A stretch of DNA of 64,000 bases from Owenia fusiformis (Eukaryota > Annelida > Polychaeta > Sabellida > Oweniidae): the NCBI GenBank assembly GCA_903813345.2, contig CAIIXF020000012.1, positions 36,192,528 through 36,256,527 of the forward strand, read 5' to 3'. Within the stretch, counting starts at the first letter, position 1. Every line of letters starts with the position of its first letter. A program made the translations under genes and the position numbers. The notes beneath the pieces were generated by a model, which was given only the letters and a program-made list of their open reading frames with translations, was not told the DNA's origin and did not search any database. This document shows positions 38,013 through 48,570 of this stretch, piece after piece.

Positions 38013-39682
38013 GAATAATCGCTAAAATAGTTGACAAATTCAATAAAATTGCAATAAGCTTCTGTGTGGGTGAATTTGACAGTTGAGTAAAATGCACCAG
38101 GGGGGGGGGGTCAGTGCCTTCATTGAGGACAAATCTTGGCTCTAATGCCCCGGTTTCATTTGCTCAGATTCATGGGCTGGCTCCTTGCAGATTGAGTATT
38201 TTGTTCAGAACAGAATACAATTTTGAAGAAAAATCGGAGCATAGTATCGTACCCAGGCATAAAGCAGCCACATTTTAATTGATTCCTCACTTCATTAAAT
38301 GCCATTTACCAGATATCACAATTATGTGGTATTTTGTAATCACCTGACTCTGAAGTTTATTTCATAGTTTAGCCTATTGCTGTAAGTTGCTTTAATTTGG
38401 TGAATTGGGCCGGATTAGGCAAATTTTGATATTTTGACTCTTATTTAATTTTGCAGATTTTCCCACCAGTAAAATGCTGACATTGGAGGACTTACCATAC
38501 TTCACATTATCCTCAATCCTGAAAGTGCTCTTTTATCTCGCCTGGTATACATTTCTTGTCTGAACCAGCAGTAGATCTGTAGATCTTCGAAAATAGTTTA
38601 AAATTGGCATTTTAGTTAGTTTTTCCAGATTTTCTTAGCCTGCAAGGTCACACAATTGCCTGAAATTCCTGGGATTTATTAAAAAAAATTGGCAGAGACT
38701 TAATTTTTTCTGTTGTCATCAATACGGCAAATTATAACAGCCGTCAGATTAAAGCAACATTCCCATTGAATTCAGTACAGAGCATTATGGTTGGAGAAAG
38801 AAGAAAATTTTTCATATTTTCTGTGTTGACCACTGAGAAACTCAGCCTATTTTATTACCCCCAAAATATAATAACTACTTGGCCTAAAATGAATGCTTAT
38901 TTTGAACTTGAAAATAATATTGCTAAGTATAGCAATTTTTCTGTTATGAGTTTAGACCTTTGCCTTATAAAGTAGGTGGCAGAAGTGAGTTGTTTTGCTT
39001 TTTAAGCATTCAGAAAAATAAACGCTTTGAGCAATAAGTTGTCTTATAGTAGCCACTGTTTTGTTATTGGCATATATGCATCAGAGATCAGTGATACATC
39101 ATTCAATTATCTATCAACTCTGAAGATTTGAAAACAAAACATGCAGTGTGGCAAATAAGAGGTCGCCAAACGCCAAAAACAGGGAGTGAAAAAAATTTGG
39201 CGATAGATGTTGCGATCTACCCCGACAATTTTGGCGATGGATGTAATCTAACTTCACAGGTTTTATTCCCGACATTTGCTTGATCTTCTCATAAAAAATC
39301 ATCGCAAAACAATGTCTAGATCTATCAAAATATTAGCGAACCAATACGATTTAAAATATTCCTTTTTAAACACGAAACCAAATCGTAATAGAACCGCTGC
39401 TCTAATTGGCCGAAATACTAAGAATGAAGCGATGTCTACCAATCAAAACCATCTATATATCAATGCTACGATCCCTTTATTTGTTTATCTGGCGAAGCAC
39501 GTGGCTAGGGGGTGAATCAAAAATGCAACAAAACAAAACTCAGTTCGAACAAGACATAAGGTCATACTGCATTCTAATAGCATTAGCGATCATTTTTTAT
39601 CTTAAATTAACTCCTAAAACCCTGCCTTGATTGCTCAACCACTGGGTTCATCAAGATTAGTTCCCGGATTAGTTATCTCATT
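38013..39682. other. no gene recognised
   Basis: A poly-G tract lies at about 38100. The rest is AT-rich with short frames only (for example 38766-38975 and 39276-39630), none with a recognisable domain. Confidence 0.4.
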
Positions 39683-40059
39683 GGCGTCAGAAGGGGGAGG
39701 GTGTTGGGGGCGACCCCCCCCCCCTTTCCCTGATTTTTTAGATTTCAAACCTAGCCTAGGCACTGTAGCTAATTACAGTTTCTCATGAACCCATTCAGTA
39801 TGTAAATACTTTGAAGAATAAGTGCAAAATGTATATTTTAGTAAAAGTTTTTTAGTCAAAGTCAAGTTAAGTTTTCTTGGGAATATTGAGCTGTCAAGGT
39901 ATGTTCAGAATGAACCAGAGAGGGTCTAATTTTGAAAATTTTCTGAGAGAACGCCCTCCGACCCCCCTAGATGGCGCTTCGCGTGCTGTGCGCTTCACGC
40001 ATGGACGATCCATACCCATGCAAAAGTCGCCCCCTCCCTTTGTAAATCCTTCTGACGCC
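39683..40059. mobile_element. MITE with GGCGTCAGAAGG termini
   Basis: GGCGTCAGAAGG at the left and CCTTCTGACGCC at the right are perfect 12-bp inverted repeats. G-rich and C-rich tracts follow each end (CGACCCCCCCCC at 39712). Overlapping frames (39877-40158) are not supported as genes. Confidence 0.65.
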
Positions 40060-40751
40060 CCTGTATCTCTCTCCGTATTACTAGAAAGAGTTCACACGGA
40101 GCTTACATTGAGACGGCCCCTAATTTCTTTTGAGATGCGCAGACGCACTGCGCAATAGGTCTATCAATGCCGGTCACAGTGACCTCGTCTATCAGAGTTC
40201 TCGCTGGGTATTTTTAATTACTCCATCAAGTAGAGAGATTAAATACACTAGATTTGAAGTTGATCCTATGAAGATAGATACCGGGCACATTAAGAACCAG
40301 TCCATCGAATATTTAAAGGTGGTTACAATGATAAACTGGATATGGAAACAAATCCACTTTCACTTTCAGTTTAATCTGATCGATAGATTAAGCTTACCAT
40401 ATTCACTTTCAATAGCGCCCAGTAATGCCGTATCGTTGTCAGTCTTATTTTGAAATTCAACGTCTTCCTGTTTCGACTTTCCATACCCCATCAAATGTTA
40501 GGTTAATCAAATCACACCACCTTCGCAACTACATGACTGTACTTGTGTACATTGAAATCTCAGGACGATTGAAAATAAGATTTATAGTTGTTATTTAGAT
40601 AAAATTCAGACAAAATTAGGTGAACACAAAATTAACTCGACAAAATAATGGCGGGACAGAAATTTTTTTGGCCAGAGTGTTTTTAATGTCTCTGGACAAA
40701 TTTGGCTACAGCGAAAAAATCCTTATTTGCCAGACTGACATGTAATATCTT
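40060..40751. other. no gene recognised
   Basis: Unassigned sequence between the MITE and the mariner relic. The frame at 40130-40453 has no recognisable domain. Confidence 0.35.
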
Positions 40752-41564
40752 TTGATATATCTTTATTTCCGTGAAGGATGTATAGGTACCCCGGGACTGA
40801 CATTTACGTCAAACATTCTGAAGCTATTTTAGCTTGTTTAACATGCAATGCAGTTGAATGCAGGCTGAACAAAACAAACCATTATGGTCATGAATTACCC
40901 AATTTTGTTATGCCATAGTTGATTTTGAATATTTTATCATCACTATGTGATATTCATGCCACATTCATTCCACAGGGCCCTCTACATAGGTTTCATCAAG
41001 TGCTACATGTACACAATTCCTCATCCTCTTAATTCAAGATTGTGAGACAAGGCTGAATCCATTCTTTGACATGGTAGCAAGATGCAGTTGCACGGGTTGT
41101 TTTATTTCATCAATATCAATAAACATGCATCCTTTCTCTATAGAAATAAGTACATGTAGTATAGAAATAAATAAGTCACACGTGAGCAGATCTGGACAAA
41201 ATGGTGCATTGGCCAAGGGCTCAATTTTGAGGTCCAGGGATATTATTTTCTGAACATTTTGAGATCTGTGGGCAGGTGCATTGTCCATATGGAGTAGGGT
41301 GTTCCCTTCTCTCACCACCCCTTTCTTCAACAATGCTTTCTCTAATTGACCTGAAAACCCCTTCCATACAATACTCTGACATCACAATACTTTCTGTTTA
41401 TGTGTTGACCAGCCAGCAAACTATTTCAAACAACACAACACATGTTGCATATGAAAAGTTTAAATCTAACTGAAATTTTCCAAACTGGCTGAAAACTGAA
41501 TATGTGACGTAAATGTCGGTCCCGGGGTACCTGTACCTCCTTCACGGAAATAAAGATATATCAA
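40752..41564 (-). mobile_element. internally deleted mariner-like element
   Basis: TTGATATATCTTTATTTCCG opens both inverted ends. The repeats match for about 60 bp (through GTGAAGGA, GGTACCCCGGGAC and ACATTTACGTCA) with few mismatches. The element is 813 bp, shorter than the usual 1.3 kb, because the N-terminal half of the transposase is missing. The long, well-matched ends suggest fairly recent mobility. Confidence 0.88.
41034..41333 (-). pseudogene. mariner transposase, C-terminal half
   Basis: The minus-strand frame carries LLHMDNAPAHRS (second catalytic Asp block), a degraded PFCPDLLTCDLF (usually SPDLxPCDFF, third Asp) and a conserved SKNGF block. A further piece in another frame near 40975 (C-x-ALDETYVEG) matches the family C-terminus. 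The helix-turn-helix and first catalytic Asp are missing. It is non-functional. Confidence 0.85.
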
Positions 41565-41719
41565 CATGTATTTTATATTTTGTCTTCAAATCCTCAGAAA
41601 TGATAGATAATTGAATGATGTATCACTGGTAGGAAAACCAAAGGGATTGGTCTATAAAAAGTATCTGTGTAAAAAAGCGTCTATTACTTATTGATCACCC
41701 CTCGTATAAGTTAACATTG

Positions 41720-42215
41720 GAATCTGTAGCAATTGGTGACATTTCTGTAACAAACAGTTATACATATATAACAAATGGTTACATTTCTGTATTAAATGGC
41801 TACATTTCTGTAACAAACAGTTATACCTATATAACAAATGGTTACATTTCTGTATTAAATGGTTACATTTCTGTAACAAACAGTTATACCTATATAACAA
41901 ATGGTTACATTTCTGTATTAAATGGTTACATTTCTGTAACAAACAGTTATACCTTTATAACAAATGGTTAGATTTCTGTATTAAATGGTTACATTTCTTT
42001 AACAAATGGTTACACTTCTTAAACAAATGGTTACATTTCTGTAACAAATGGTTATATTTCTTTAACAAATGGTTACATTTCTTTAACATATGGTTACATT
42101 TCTTTAACAAATGGTTACATTTCTTTAACATGTGGTTACATTTCTTTAACAAATGGTTACACTTCTTTAACATATGGTTACACTTCTTTAACAAATGGTT
42201 ACACTTTTGTGATTG
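41720..42215. repeat. VNTR of TACATTTCTGTAACAAATGG-type units
   Basis: The left half has a compound unit of about 63 bp (three near-21-mers, one being AGTTATACCTATATAACAAA). The right half is a simple 21-bp repeat (GGTTACATTTCTTTAACAAAT). All are multiples of three, which explains the open frames on both strands (41717-41971 plus, 41688-41942 and 41955-42218 minus). Confidence 0.95.
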
Positions 42216-42356
42216 CAACCAGTGTTGACATTTTATCCTGTTAACGCTCAGGATTGCAACTCTTGTTTTGCCTCTCTATTTGTTTTCATAAGTACACATG
42301 AAATAGTTGCAGTAAATATGTGTAATTGAGAAACTTATGCTAATCTGAGTAGTATA

Positions 42357-43247
42357 CACTGCGTGAAAAATGGAATTTCTAGACTAAGCACGTCTAGAAA
42401 CTAAGTCTAAGCACGCCAGGTGCTTAGGCGTGACTAGTTTTGACATGTCTAGGTACGCGATGAAACCAACTCTAGACATCTCTAGGCACGTCTAAGCACA
42501 CGCAGTGCAAAGACGTGCTTAGAGTGTGACAAAAAGTCTTGGCACGCCTTGAGACTAATGATTGAAATCTAGAATAAAGTAATTATCGAATCAGGTGAAT
42601 GTATATTGTTATAAGCAATTATGATCAACATTCATAATTTAGACATATTTTCACTGAAATATACTAATTTCTTTTTATCTTTTATCTATTTTATTTATTA
42701 TTTTGTATAACGAACTGTTCACGTATACCATGACGTTTTACATATATGATTGAATAATAAAATACCAAACAAGCTGTACTGATAATTAGTAACAACTATC
42801 AAGTTGTTACATCAAACCCCGGGTATCAAGCAAGATACTAGAATAGTATTATTATTGTGCGTCTGACCAAATGGATGAAAAAACTATGTGTTCATCTATT
42901 GTGTCTGCAATGTATCATAGGGCAGGGGCGAAGCCAGCTTTCATTCAGGATGGGGGGGGGCTTCGATCGCAAAAAACTTCTCGATTTTCAGTCACGGGGA
43001 TGCGATTGTTGCATAAACAAGCCATAAAAATATGATTTATTTTAAATTTTACAAAAATTTCTTCAAAATTGAGCTTTTTCTTTCTCATGGTTTTATCTTT
43101 ATTGCACCCCCCCCCCCCTTGCTTCTTTCTATGGACGCAATTAACATATTCATTTAAGTTGCCTCTCCCGGTAGATACGTGGAGTTTCTAGACCATCCTA
43201 CAGGTACGTCTAGAAATTGCAAGAAATTCCACATTTGATGCACAGTG
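42357..43247. mobile_element. DNA element with CACTG ends and clustered CTCTAGACGTGCTTAG motifs
   Basis: The left end (CACTGCGTGAAAAATGGAAT) and the reverse complement of the right end (CACTGTGCATCAAATGTGGA) share TGGAATTTCT. Inside the left end, 42380-42545 holds many direct and inverted copies of TCTAGACGTGCTTAG-like motifs. The same right end and motif cluster occur at 56440-56603. There is no transposase. A poly-G/poly-C-bounded repeat (42950-43125) lies inside. Confidence 0.55.
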
Positions 43248-44322
43248 ATCATACTTGCGAATCATATTGAACAGGAAATAATTGTTTGGATGGTGGTCGA
43301 TATTACATACACCCCCCCCCTCCATAAAATTAGTAACAGGATCCCCTTTTCGGCCACCTATCTAATCAAAGCCCGATTATGATTGGCGATTTAGATAAAT
43401 TCGTCAAATATCACAAATAACTGAACTACTAGATCTAGCATTGCAATTGAGGAAATAATTAGATTTAAATATTGATATGCTTCGAAATGAAAACACACGA
43501 TTGCCAATCTAATGGAAGGGGTACGTAATGAAGACGCGATATTGTGTTTACCGCCCATTGTCCATCGCTCGAAAAGAAAATCGCATTGTCCCGACCAATC
43601 CCTCTCACAAAAATTGCATTCACCTCAAAACTCGCTAACAAAGATTGAATTCATCTCCCATTTCAAAATTAAGAGATTTTGAAACGAAAGGAGTATGAAG
43701 CTCTGTTTGAGCCTATTAAACACAGGCGAATGGTAATTTCATCATCATGCTCTGACACAGTTAAAGTCATAGACATCTGAGCAACAAGCGATTTTGTTTG
43801 GTCGCTGTTATATTGTTTCGTTGATTTTTTTTGATGCTGGTGTGTTTATATTATTCAATAAAATTTTAGATTTCAAAATGTCATTTTAAGTCATCGGATA
43901 TTTTGTAGACTTATGATATAAGACTTCTGGTTTTGTTTCATCATACAAAGTTTAGATATGGACTTCGAACTTCAGATTTCATTGAAGAGAGTTAGGAATA
44001 TCATGATCGGAATTGAATATGGCCTATGGTTTTATACACTGTGACAACATGATATTAACCTCTGGCCCTCTGAGCCCTCGAGAAATGTATCGTGTCCCTT
44101 TGGAAGGGTTGGTGAAAGTCCCCCCCCCGGCCAAAAAGTCTAGATCTTTCAAAAGCGTGCAGCTCTTCACCATTGTGAGCACTTTTCAAATACACCATTA
44201 ACCATTCCAATGATCGGGATACCATCATGTATTTCACCAGTCCATGTTATGTCGATGCACCATTCCCAGAAGAACTCAAGTTGATTGAATCTCAAAATGT
44301 ACAATCATGTCAGCTTTCAGTC
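43248..44322. other. no gene recognised
   Basis: Includes a poly-C tract at about 43310. Opposed frames at 44013-44237 overlap and show no domain. Confidence 0.35.
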
Positions 44323-44535
44323 GGGGGGGGGGGGGGGGGGTGATGCCCAAACGAATTTCAGTTATCAGTCAGGGGGGTACCATTGTGGCTAAAACAGACC
44401 ACTAGATCTATTTTGAATTTTACAAATATTGATGCAACTTCTTTCAAAATTGAGCTAGAGGCCCAAAATAAAAAACATTTTACCCTTTTCTTCTTCTATC
44501 TCATGGTTCTATTTTTTATTGGTTATCGCACCCAA
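44323..44535. repeat. dispersed repeat beginning in poly-G, copy 2 of 3
   Basis: It begins with 18 consecutive G (44323-44340), then TTTTGAATTTTACAAATATT, CTTCTATCTCATGGTTCTAT and ATCGCACCC. Related copies are at about 42950-43125 and 52840-53070, bounded by G or C homopolymers. No target duplication was identified. Confidence 0.7.
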
Positions 44536-44577
44536 ACGCCTATTGTGTTTTAAACAGTACATTAACACGCGGTGTTA

Positions 44578-44961
44578 ACTTCGAACGTTAATTTGTATTT
44601 TTGGCCTATCGGATGTTTGAAAATCAAGGATTACGAGTCTCGATACTGCACCGTTTTTCTTCAAACTTGTTTCATTCAAAGCATCATAAAAATCCCTTTC
44701 TGTTAGTACACTTTTCTCTTAAACAGAGTCCCTACTTCCAGCGGCATTTTGGTCCCCAGGTGTAAGAAGGCCTTCTAACAGCTGGGGACCAAAACGCTGC
44801 TAGAACGAGGGACTCTTTACAATAAAGTAATGCACCGACAGAAAGGCAATTTCAGTTTGCTTTAATGGTATAAGTTTGAAGAAAAACGGTGCAGTATGAG
44901 ACTCGCAATCCTTGATTTTCGAGCATCTGGAAGGCCAAAAATTCAAATTAACGGTCGAAGT
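44578..44961. mobile_element. 384-bp fold-back MITE, copy 1
   Basis: Almost the whole element is one long imperfect palindrome centred near 44770 (GGTCCCCAG... CTGGGGACC). The ends are ACTTCGAACGTTAATTTG and CAAATTAACGGTCGAAGT. Inner arms include ATCAAGGATTACGAGTCTCG and GCACCGTTTTTCTTCAAAC with their complements. It has no coding capacity. Confidence 0.9.
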
Positions 44962-46406
44962 CAGGACCGATTGATTAAAGCTTAACGAAGGCTGTTTTGA
45001 AATCTTTCGTTACAGGGCTATACTACAGGGCGTTTATACGTTATGTTATGCCAACAGTTACATGTTATACGACTTGAAAGTTCATAATTATGGTCTTTGC
45101 GTTATCTTTTTACTGATATTTATAATAATTAGTAATGTAGCTCTCTCTGTTGGCGGTGATGATCTACTTCTTTCCAAGTATCTATTGTTTTGATTTCTTA
45201 TTACTTATTAATGTCAGGTTTGACAAGGGGGTGGTTTGCTTTTTAATCCAAAATCCAAGAGGTCACATTTTGGCCCCAAATCACTTAAAAATCACTGAGA
45301 AAAACGCCATGATTTTGTACAAACGTTTGGTCGCTCACATCCTCTTAACCCCTCCCCCTCCGGGCTAAGAGATTGCACATGTTTATTTCAGCTTGATTGT
45401 AGATAGAATGTTGCTTGTCTTGTTTTTATTAGTTAACCTTAGCTTACTTTTTGTGCTTCTTTATTCAATTACGCTTCCAGTTTCAACCGTTTTACTGCAT
45501 TGCTCGGGGCATTGCTATAAGAGGCATTTTATAAAAGGCATATTGATCGATGTAGTCAGTTGCTTTCCTAAGTTTTTGATTTTTCATATTTTGAATGAAT
45601 GTGAATGACTTATGAGGGGGGGGGGGTAATTCAAACAAGTCAAAGCTTTAAAAATGCTATCGTCGTCATAATCCTTACCAGTCCATCAATACCACCAACG
45701 CACAGTATAACACTCGACATCAATGAGAAATGGCAAATTGAGAGAATTATACAGTCAACCGTATTAATGAGATATTTTGTTCTTTACTTCCTTATTGTGT
45801 TGTACGTGCCACTTTCAGGTCTGAGTGTGTTTTAACAATTTTCAAAAAGCGGGGACTAACATCGTAAAAACATTTGCGCTAAAGAATTTCAAGACCGAGC
45901 CAAAAAGACGGATTTGCAGATCAGATACCCCCTACCCATTACGATATTTAATTCCACCCCTAGTTATTTGCTTCGGAACCACCTTGGGATGTCCCCTTGT
46001 CAATCTCTCCCTTCCAGATTCGCAAATTATTCTAGACCTTGCTGTACATAATACTACGTATTCCATACCTGATGAGGTTTCCGGGTAAATATTTCTCGTA
46101 TGTCCCGCTCCAGCAAGGATCCGGGACATATCAATCGTATGACCCGCATTATATCCCTTGGGATATACAATATATCTTCCCTTGGTCTCTTTGGGCCCTC
46201 GGGAAGATATATTGTATATCCCTCAGGATATTCCCTATATCCAAAACATTCCAGTGTATGTATTAACTTTATCATTTGAGAGGAGTTAAACTACACGTTT
46301 TAGAGACAAAGTGCACGTGAACTTGTAATATTATGACCCCTCCACATTGGTTCCTCCAGGGCCCCTAATAATTCAATATCCCTTAAACATTTATCACAGA
46401 GTCCTA
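44962..46406. other. no gene; hairpin-rich end
   Basis: Frames at 45150-45835 have no domain I recognise. A pair of hairpins lies at 46098-46222, one of which is listed separately. Confidence 0.35.
46160..46222. repeat. perfect 22-bp hairpin with 19-base loop
   Basis: GGGATATACAATATATCTTCCC-type arm at 46160-46181 and its exact complement at 46201-46222. A second inverted repeat, TATGTCCCG and CGGGACATA, lies just upstream (about 46099-46130). Opposed open frames here are shadows of the palindrome. Confidence 0.9.
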
Positions 46407-46760
46407 ACTACGACCGTTAGTTTGAATTTCAAACCTACCATGTGTTTAAAAATCAAAGATTATGAGTCTCATAATGCACCGTTTTTGTTCCATTAAAAGC
46501 AAAACAAAAATGCCTCTCTGTCGGTGCATTGCTGTCGGGGCCGGTCCCAAGCTGTGTGAAGCGCTTCTCACTGACAGCTGGGGATCCAAACGCCGCTAAA
46601 AGGAGGGACTCTCAGTCTGTATAACAGTATAATCTAACCATCAGAAAAATTTGTTTTCTTTTAATGGAACAAATTTGAAGAAAAACGGTGCAGTATATTG
46701 ATTCACAATCCTTGATTTCCAAACAGGTGTAGGTATAAAATTCAAATTAACGGTCGGAGT
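46407..46760. mobile_element. 354-bp fold-back MITE, copy 2
   Basis: Same family as 44578-44961: ends ACTACGACCGTTAGTTTG and CAAATTAACGGTCGGAGT, shared GAAGAAAAACGGTGCAGTAT and AGCTGGGGA at the centre. It is more diverged than copy 1. Confidence 0.85.
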
Positions 46761-47856
46761 TGGCACCTCGTGTTTATACTTACTAGTAATCGGAATAATA
46801 CTACGAAAGGTAGAACTTATTCCAAAAGGACCATAATTCTGCACGTTACGAACAAGCTCCTTCATAACCCCCCTATCATGAAAAATGGCATCTATTGCAG
46901 TTTTCTAAACCTGCATTCTAAAGGACGTAATCCAAGTCCCCCCTCCCCTATTCTCCCATTTTTATAATGTCCAGTGAAGATCATGATGATGCACATGTAT
47001 ACATGTGTCTGGTATGTACATGTATGATTACAATTGTAGAGTAAGAAATTGAAATGTTTCCCTTTGTCACTTCTATGCATCTTATGTAAACCTGTTTGAA
47101 CTAATAAAATACTAAAAATATGATAACTTCATTCGAAATGCATGCAATTCACCCCAATTATATTAATTTTCATTATAGAATAGGGAAAGAGTTTTAATTA
47201 AAAAATAGACCGTGGTTGTGATTTGGGAGGGGGTATACTCTACTAAGGTGTTAGACCCAGCAATCTAAAGGTTCTTTCTGATTGCATTTTACCAATGAAA
47301 TTATAATCTCTGAAACTCGACTTTAGATTTTAAGATATGAATTTTAGATCTCACTGTTATTTAACATTAAATGTCTAGTGTGGGATTGAGCGATAAATCT
47401 CCAGTCAAGAAAATGGAATGGCATCTCTTAGTCGGGCTTTCACCATGCTATTTGGACATTCAATCTCACTTCTGACATTGCGTGTGAGGTACAATTTGAT
47501 CAAAGAAATTCTAAAATCAGAATCTAGCAAATCGCAATCTTTGCCACAATCATTTATTCGGACATTGCACATACATCTATCGTTCCCAGAAAATTGTACA
47601 TGATTGTTATTAAAACTTCCAGTTATTCCGGAGACAAATTTGTTCTGTAGCGTCATTAGATGATAGCAAAAAGTAATTGATTGATTGAACAATTTATTTC
47701 CTTATTTTGTAAGTGTACCAATGTACATGTAGATGACATGATTTAGCATAATGACATAATGGTCTATGGCTACCCTTGCATTCGTTCGACTTCTAATGCT
47801 GCTAATCACCCATCCCCTCTTCACAAAACGACGACCTTTTAGCTGCTTTCCAAATT
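46761..47856. other. no gene recognised
   Basis: AT-rich. A minus-strand frame of 95 residues (47405-47692) and a shorter plus frame overlap. Neither has recognisable features. Confidence 0.35.
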
Positions 47857-48014
47857 CAGGCCCGTAGCCAAGGGGAGCGGAGGGAGCGGCCGCTCCCCCT
47901 CCTGGCCAAATGATGTTTTGCCAAGACTGTCAAAAAGCCCCCCCCCCACTCCCTTGGCAACCCCCCCCCCCCCATGGTAAAACCGCTCCCCGGTAAATCC
48001 TGGCTACGGGCCTG
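47857..48014. mobile_element. 158-bp MITE with CAGGCCCGTAGCCA termini
   Basis: CAGGCCCGTAGCCA at the left and TGGCTACGGGCCTG at the right are perfect 14-bp inverted repeats. The body is G/C-rich with GAGCGG repeats, poly-C at 47938-47974 and AACCGCTCCCCGG. This terminus type is common in marine animal genomes. Confidence 0.85.
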
Positions 48015-48570
48015 AAAATATTATATCTTGATCTATAATTTATAAACATGTCTAGGTTTCATGGGTCGTCATTCCCCCCGAGGCCTCCTTGAAACATACC
48101 GATTGCAATGTTTACCCATTCCAAACATGTCTCCGTGTCAAACAAACCAGGAAAACAGATAACTAGAATTGCATTAGGCCCAGGTCTTGTTGCCCCATTT
48201 TCGTTGCCACATTCTTACAGGAAATGTATAGATATCGGAGTTATATATCTACATAAAAGTACTTTTTATTTTTATTATAAAGAAGATGTTATCTGGATTG
48301 AGCATAAACTTAAACTTGAAAAACATCCGAACTCACCAACGACTTAATTATAGTGAATGTATGGGGGGGGGTATTTTCTAGATTGGGCTCTATTTCTCTG
48401 TACCAGTAATCGGACTTTGCCCAGTAGCCGGAGGGCAAAAATATGATCAATATAAAATGTAAAAAGTAAAAGATGTACCCCACCCGAATATGGTAACTCA
48501 GAGTTATCAAGGTCTAATGTTCCATAAAGAGGATATTAACGTTCATTTAAATTCAAATTACGTTTTGATA

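Noticed and set aside
35204-38086. Series of 60-66-residue plus-strand frames starting MTESWGIMV
   Set aside because: They are identical products of the 210-bp satellite dimer, each ending at the same in-unit stop.
41688-42218. Opposed frames encoding CNHLLKK and NGYISVLNG repeats
   Set aside because: Both come from a VNTR with a 21-bp period.
46039-46275. Overlapping 75- and 73-residue frames on opposite strands
   Set aside because: They arise from the hairpin palindrome, which mirrors the reading frame.
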